In this document: positions 60,179 through 64,000 of the stretch, in pieces | Layout of the letters: each line of letters starts with the position of its first letter | Numbering within the stretch: the stretch's first letter is position 1 | From: JBILCM01 sp044353165 | GTDB lineage: Bacteria; Bacillota; Bacilli; Paenibacillales; YIM-B00363 | Assembly (NCBI GenBank): GCA_044353165.1 | Contig: JBILCM010000004.1 | Location: forward strand, 8,055-72,054 | Reading direction: 5' to 3' | DNA length: 64,000 bases | The notes under the pieces: generated by a model | Database searches by the model: none | What the model was told of the DNA's origin: nothing | What the model saw: only the letters and a program-made list of their open reading frames with translations | Position numbers and translations under genes: made by a program

Positions 60179-60652
60179 GTGAACCGGTCTTTGTCGCTGG
60201 GAATTGTTGTTATTGCTGCTGGAATTATCGTGATACTTGGAAAATTGGGCGTATTTCAAGCTTTGATTTCATGGCTGTGGCCGCTCTTGTTGCTCGTTGC
60301 TGGCGGCGCATTGTATATGACCGCATTGAACCGAAGTTTACCCTCGATTGCCTTCTTGCCAGCGGTTGTGCTCATCATGCTGTCCATCTTATTTTTGTTA
60401 TGTGCATGGTTTGGTTGGCATCTGATGAAGGTCTTATGGCCTCTCATTATTCTATCTGTTGCCGGGGGAATGCACCGCGTCGCTGAGTATGAACGCTCCC
60501 GTTCCTTGCGTAAGCTGTCCCTCGTTGTCGGTGCAGCCTCGCTCTTGTTGTTCTTCATTACCTTGTTGCTCCACATCAACACATTCGTTGTCGCACTGAT
60601 CTTCATCGCTGTTGGGATCATCGTCATCGCAAGAAAACCGAGGTTGCGGTAA
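60179..60652 (+). CDS. LiaI/LiaF-like integral membrane protein
   Basis: 157 residues with four hydrophobic segments (about 5-22, 28-46, 53-80, 112-150). The pattern of short helical hairpins, with glycine-rich GIVVIAAGIIVILGKLG and SWLWPLLLLVAGG, resembles the N-terminal membrane domain of LiaI/LiaF-like and DUF5668 proteins linked to envelope-stress sensing. No C-terminal LiaF domain is present and no liaRS genes are nearby. The GTG start follows GGGAGAGGG. Upstream at 60102-60133 is an 8-bp inverted repeat (TTTCGACT/AGTCGAAA) without a T-run. Confidence 0.6.
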   Translation: MNRSLSLGIVVIAAGIIVILGKLGVFQALISWLWPLLLLVAGGALYMTALNRSLPSIAFLPAVVLIMLSILFLLCAWFGWHLMKVLWPLIILSVAGGMHRVAEYERSRSLRKLSLVVGAASLLLFFITLLLHINTFVVALIFIAVGIIVIARKPRLR

Positions 60653-60657
60653 TTAAG

Positions 60658-60686
60658 TTGCTTTTTTACAACATTAATCATATAAT
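60658..60686 (+). promoter_or_regulatory. Possible promoter for typA
   Basis: TTGCTT (60658-60663), 17-bp spacer, TATAAT (60681-60686), about 80 bp before typA. Confidence 0.5.
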
Positions 60687-60763
60687 TTATAAAAATGTTC
60701 TGCGTCGGAAGCACATGGCCGGCGCTTATTTTATGAACAAACACAGAGTGGAGAATCGTTGAG

Positions 60764-62599
60764 ATGCATTCAAGAAACCATATCCGCAATATTGCCATTA
60801 TTGCACACGTTGATCACGGGAAAACAACCTTGGTCGATAAACTTTTACAGCAAGCAGGCACGTTCCGCAACAATGAGGCGATCATTGAACGGGCCATGGA
60901 CTCCAATGACCTTGAGCGAGAACGCGGCATTACGATCCTGGCCAAAAACACTGGAGTCACTTATAAGGATCACTTGATTAATATCGTAGATACACCGGGC
61001 CATGCTGATTTTGGCGGCGAGGTTGAACGCATCATGAAGATGGTTGACGGTGTGTTGTTGGTTGTGGACGCCTTCGAAGGGTGTATGCCACAAACCAAAT
61101 TTGTATTGCGCAAAGCTTTAGAACAACATCTGACACCCGTTGTCGTGGTCAACAAAGTAGACCGGCCGAACGCTCGTCCTGTGGAAGTTATCGATGAAGT
61201 GTTAGATCTCTTTATCGAACTTGGAGCCGATGATGATCAGTTAGAGTTTCCTGTTGTCTACGCTTCTGCCCTGAATGGGACGTCTGGACTTACACCTGAT
61301 GAACAACAATCCACAATGCAGCCCTTGTTCGAGACGATCATAGAAGCGATTCCTGCACCGCAAGAAAGTGTGGATCAACCTTTTCAACTGCTTGTGACAT
61401 TGCTTGATTATAACGAGTATTTGGGTCGAATCGTGGTTGGCAGAGTCAATCGCGGGAAAGTTCAAGCGGGGCAACAAGTTGCAGTCATCGATCACGAAGG
61501 TAAAATAAGGCAGTCCCGTGTTGAGAAGTTGTTTGGTTTTCAAGGGTTGCGACGCATTGAGATCGAAGAAGCGGCAGCCGGAGACATTGTTGCGATCGCT
61601 GGTTTGAAAGAAATCAACATCGGCGAGACCGTTGCTGATGTGTCGCATCCGGAGTCATTGCCCGTATTGAAAATTGATGAACCCACACTACAAATGACAT
61701 TCCTCGTGAACAACTCACCTTTTGCCGGGAAAGAAGGGAAATGGGTCACTTCACGTAAGATTCGGGAACGTCTTTATAAAGAAATCGAAACCGATGTCGC
61801 CCTTCGCGTGGAAGATACGGAAAGTCCGGATGCTTTCATCGTAAGCGGCAGAGGCGAATTGCATCTAGGCATCTTAATCGAGAACATGCGCAGGGAAGGG
61901 TTTGAAATGCAAGTTTCTAAGCCTGAGGTCATTGTTAGGATGATGGATGGCCAAAAGATGGAACCCATCGAACGGCTCTTGATTGATATTCCTGAAGAAA
62001 GCATGGGCGCTGTAATGGAAAGTCTCGGCACACGTAAAGCCGAGATGGTCAATATGGTGCACAATGGAACGGGTAGTGTACGCATCGAATTTAAGATTCC
62101 ATCCCGCGGATTGATCGGTTATCGGACGGATTTCCTTACACTCACTCGGGGATATGGCATCATGAATCATGCGTTTGATTCCTACGGACCTTATGCAGGT
62201 AACAGTGTGGGCGGTCGTCGCCAAGGTGTGCTTGTATCCAGTGAAACAGGGTCGTCCACGATGTATGGGATGTTGTCCGTGGAAGATCGGGGCATTCTCT
62301 TCTTACATCCGGGTACGGAAGTGTATGAAGGCATGATCGTTGGCGAACATAGCCGTGAGAACGACATCATCGTCAATGTGTGTAAGGAAAAAGCATTAAC
62401 GAATGTGCGTTCTGCCACCAAGGAAGACACCGTGAGACTAAAAACACCGCGACTGATGTCGCTTGAACAAGCGTTGGAATACTTGAACGATGACGAATAT
62501 TGTGAAATCACCCCCAAGTCGGTTCGGTTACGCAAGAAAATTTTGCAAAAAGGCGAACGTGAGAAGGCGGAGAAAATGAAGAAGTTGATCAACGTATGA
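60764..62599 (+). CDS. typA: Ribosome-associated translational GTPase TypA/BipA
   Basis: A 611-residue translation-factor GTPase involved in ribosome assembly and stress adaptation. GTPase motifs: AHVDHGKTTLVDKL (G1), RERGITI (G2 region), DTPGHADFGGEVER (G3), NKVDRPNA (G4). Elongation-factor domains II and III follow, with BipA-specific C-terminal segments HPGTEVYEGMIVGEHSRENDI and TSKKSV-like CEITPKSVRLRKKIL. GGAGA precedes the ATG. Its stop overlaps ylaH by 4 bp, as in Bacillus. Confidence 0.97.
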   Translation: MHSRNHIRNIAIIAHVDHGKTTLVDKLLQQAGTFRNNEAIIERAMDSNDLERERGITILAKNTGVTYKDHLINIVDTPGHADFGGEVERIMKMVDGVLLVVDAFEGCMPQTKFVLRKALEQHLTPVVVVNKVDRPNARPVEVIDEVLDLFIELGADDDQLEFPVVYASALNGTSGLTPDEQQSTMQPLFETIIEAIPAPQESVDQPFQLLVTLLDYNEYLGRIVVGRVNRGKVQAGQQVAVIDHEGKIRQSRVEKLFGFQGLRRIEIEEAAAGDIVAIAGLKEINIGETVADVSHPESLPVLKIDEPTLQMTFLVNNSPFAGKEGKWVTSRKIRERLYKEIETDVALRVEDTESPDAFIVSGRGELHLGILIENMRREGFEMQVSKPEVIVRMMDGQKMEPIERLLIDIPEESMGAVMESLGTRKAEMVNMVHNGTGSVRIEFKIPSRGLIGYRTDFLTLTRGYGIMNHAFDSYGPYAGNSVGGRRQGVLVSSETGSSTMYGMLSVEDRGILFLHPGTEVYEGMIVGEHSRENDIIVNVCKEKALTNVRSATKEDTVRLKTPRLMSLEQALEYLNDDEYCEITPKSVRLRKKILQKGEREKAEKMKKLINV

Positions 62600-62895
62600 G
62601 AGAGTGGTTTTTAGAGCACTTCTGGATCACCTACGCAATCATCTTTATTCTGGTGAGCTACGTATACAACAAGGTATTCCGTGTCGGAAAACTAACGATT
62701 CCGAAAGCTATACTTGTGTATGTATTGATTGCTATGGGATCATATATGCTGATGATATTCCAGGCGCTCGGGCTTCCGATCGTGCTCAGTCTCGCAGTGG
62801 CTGTGTTCTTAATGCTCATTGTCCGTGTTCGTTATTTTCTCGAGGGACGGACCAAGCGGAAACAAGATGAGCAGTCTGCATCTGAGAACCGTTAG
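62596..62895 (+). CDS. ylaH: YlaH-like membrane protein
   Basis: 99 residues with three hydrophobic segments (about 8-26, 38-56, 60-80) and a basic polar tail. Position directly after typA, with ATGA overlap, matches ylaG-ylaH of Bacillus subtilis. The family has no known function. Confidence 0.8.
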   Translation: MREWFLEHFWITYAIIFILVSYVYNKVFRVGKLTIPKAILVYVLIAMGSYMLMIFQALGLPIVLSLAVAVFLMLIVRVRYFLEGRTKRKQDEQSASENR

Positions 62896-62910
62896 GAAGG
62901 AGTTCAACTG

Positions 62911-63327
62911 ATGGTTCGATACTGGCTGACTCCCCTTTCTGTAGATCCATCCATGACGATCTCCGGAATGCGTGAATGTATGCATGTAACACAAGCAACA
63001 GATTTGCTTTCCCGCTTAGCAAGGTTACACCCCCGCTTATTGCCTAGTTTCAAGATGGAGATGTTAACAAGCGGTGATGATGATACTTGCGGAGGTTCCG
63101 AGGCTACACCACTGTCTGTACAATTCGAGCAAGCTGGCGATGTTGAACTCGTCGGACCGTGGTCATTATCTCACTGCGGAGAAGCTTTCATTGAACGACT
63201 GTTGCCCGTTGAGACATGTTTGGGCTTGCTCGCTATGCTTCCTGAGTGGGATGTGTGTCCAGATGTACAGAAGATGCAGAGTTGGTGGAATCAAGGGTAT
63301 CGGATCATCATGGTGAAGGAGGCGTAA
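62911..63327 (+). CDS. Hypothetical protein downstream of ylaH
   Basis: A 138-residue soluble protein without recognisable domain, signal peptide or membrane segment. It has several Cys (near 23, 60, 88, 103, 116) and a C-terminal WDVCPDVQKMQSWWNQGYRIIMVKEA. AAGGAGTT precedes the ATG. Spacing to ylaH (15 bp) and to the next gene (0 bp) indicates one operon typA-ylaH-this-next. Confidence 0.7.
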   Translation: MVRYWLTPLSVDPSMTISGMRECMHVTQATDLLSRLARLHPRLLPSFKMEMLTSGDDDTCGGSEATPLSVQFEQAGDVELVGPWSLSHCGEAFIERLLPVETCLGLLAMLPEWDVCPDVQKMQSWWNQGYRIIMVKEA

Positions 63328-63612
63328 GTGCATACAATGAAGCTCGATGATGCGTTGTTTAATTGGTTACAAATTAAGCTTGTTGCGGATGCTCGCCCGG
63401 ATGACCACGCGGCCAAAGAAACGGTGGACTTTTTTGCAGAAATTCTCACGGAGGATCATCATCTGCAACACATTCAAATTTCACAAGTCGATGAAACGAT
63501 GTACTACGTGACCTATGAGAGTGAAGGCAAGAAGAAGACGCGCATGTTTGATCGACAATCCGCCGATCAATTGCTGGTAGATATTAACGAAAATCCGAAA
63601 TACAACGAATAG
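63328..63612 (+). CDS. Hypothetical small acidic protein
   Basis: 94 residues, Asp/Glu-rich, with KETVDFFAEILTEDHHLQHIQISQVDETMYYVTYESEGKKKTRMFD. The GTG start at 63328 is 5 nt after AGGAGG and directly follows the previous stop; the ATG at 63337 is an alternative. Its alpha/beta pattern suggests a small single domain. It is the last short gene before the LCP ligase gene. Confidence 0.7.
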   Translation: MHTMKLDDALFNWLQIKLVADARPDDHAAKETVDFFAEILTEDHHLQHIQISQVDETMYYVTYESEGKKKTRMFDRQSADQLLVDINENPKYNE

Positions 63613-63627
63613 TTTAGGTGATAGACG

Positions 63628-64000
63628 ATGACAGATCCTTACGTCACACAGACCAAACGCAAGAATATTCCGTTCACCCCACCCGATTCTCGTCCATCAA
63701 AGCCAAGATGGATGGTATTCTTGCAAGTCCTGATTGTGATGATGACGCTTATTTTCATTCTCTTGGTCGGATATGGCGTTTACTTGTATTGGAAATTACA
63801 AGATACAACAAGTCAAATCGGCACAGCCGATATGGTCAATGCAGCGGATCGAGCCCGTGTGAAACCGGTCTCTATCCTCATTCTTGGCACAGATTATCGT
63901 AAGGAAACGAAGAGTGCGAACACCGATGTGATCATGATCGCGACATTGAATCCGAAAAGTAAAAGCGCGACGCTCGTATCCGTTCCTCGGGATACTTACA
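63628..64000 (+). CDS. LytR-CpsA-Psr (LCP) family ligase, 3'-truncated by window edge
   Basis: The first 124 codons of an LCP protein. A cytoplasmic N-terminus (about 1-28, basic and Pro-rich) is followed by one transmembrane helix (about 29-53) and the start of the LCP domain with SILILGTDYRKETKSANTDVIMIATLNPKSK and SVPRDTY, which include the pyrophosphate-binding Asp and Arg of the family. LCP enzymes attach teichoic acids or capsule polymers to peptidoglycan. The ATG at 63628 follows TAGGTGAT. The gene runs off the window. Confidence 0.93.
   Translation, partial: MTDPYVTQTKRKNIPFTPPDSRPSKPRWMVFLQVLIVMMTLIFILLVGYGVYLYWKLQDTTSQIGTADMVNAADRARVKPVSILILGTDYRKETKSANTDVIMIATLNPKSKSATLVSVPRDTY

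Overview
The window looks like a chromosomal segment from a spore-forming member of the Bacillales, most likely the Paenibacillaceae. The evidence is gene content and order: rpsU-yqeY-nfeD-floA-(yqfC-yqfD-phoH)-ybeY-cdd-era-yqzL-recO, then glyQS-dnaG-rpoD-trmK-nif3, plus prmA-rsmE-mtaB, addBA and typA-ylaH. Sporulation-linked genes (yqfC, yqfD, spoVR, yhbH, prkA), strong AGGAGG ribosome binding sites and frequent TTG/GTG starts agree. Base composition is roughly balanced. No rRNA, tRNA, CRISPR array, prophage or intact insertion sequence was recognised; one decayed type I methyltransferase fragment is present.

Region 1-9.8 kb holds an HtrA-type protease (5' end outside the window) followed by an OmpR-type two-component pair, ispH, a DAHP synthase, a glutamine synthetase, serC, an orphan PhoP-like regulator with 11-bp-phased Pho-box-like repeats in front of it, and trmL. 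The glutamine synthetase is of the proteobacterial GSI-beta type but sits behind GlnR/TnrA-like operator boxes.

Region 9.8-24 kb is the accessory part. It holds a 32-residue membrane microprotein missed by length-limited gene calling, a DUF2161 protein, a mazEF module with a perfect palindromic candidate operator, prkA, a VanY-type carboxypeptidase, a DUF421-like protein, dps, and a FAD-dependent dehydrogenase behind a variant purine riboswitch. These are followed by spoVR-yhbH, a Uma2-family gene behind a strong leader terminator, and a small carbohydrate locus (AraC regulator, GH29 fucosidase, SGNH-alpha/beta hydrolase fusion).

Region 24-38 kb carries rRNA, tRNA and ribosomal-protein modification enzymes (prmA, rsmE, mtaB, an RlmI-like enzyme), a site-2 protease-like protein, a NUDIX enzyme, deoC and the AddAB helicase-nuclease. 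Region 38-56 kb is the conserved Bacillales housekeeping and sporulation block, interrupted by the hsdM relic. It ends in an RNase P RNA that looks class A rather than the Bacillus class B. Region 56-64 kb has a subtilase, a YpuI-like protein, two divergent TerC-family transporters (one behind a yybP-ykoY manganese riboswitch), typA-ylaH, two small unknown genes and the start of an LCP cell-wall ligase gene.

The observations most worth following up are: the purine riboswitch, which looks like an ON switch with an altered junction (position 73 and the base of P3) in front of an enzyme not tied to purine salvage; the leader terminator with a competing hairpin before the Uma2 gene; and GSI-beta under apparent GlnR-type control. 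All functions are inferred by reading motifs; no database search was possible.
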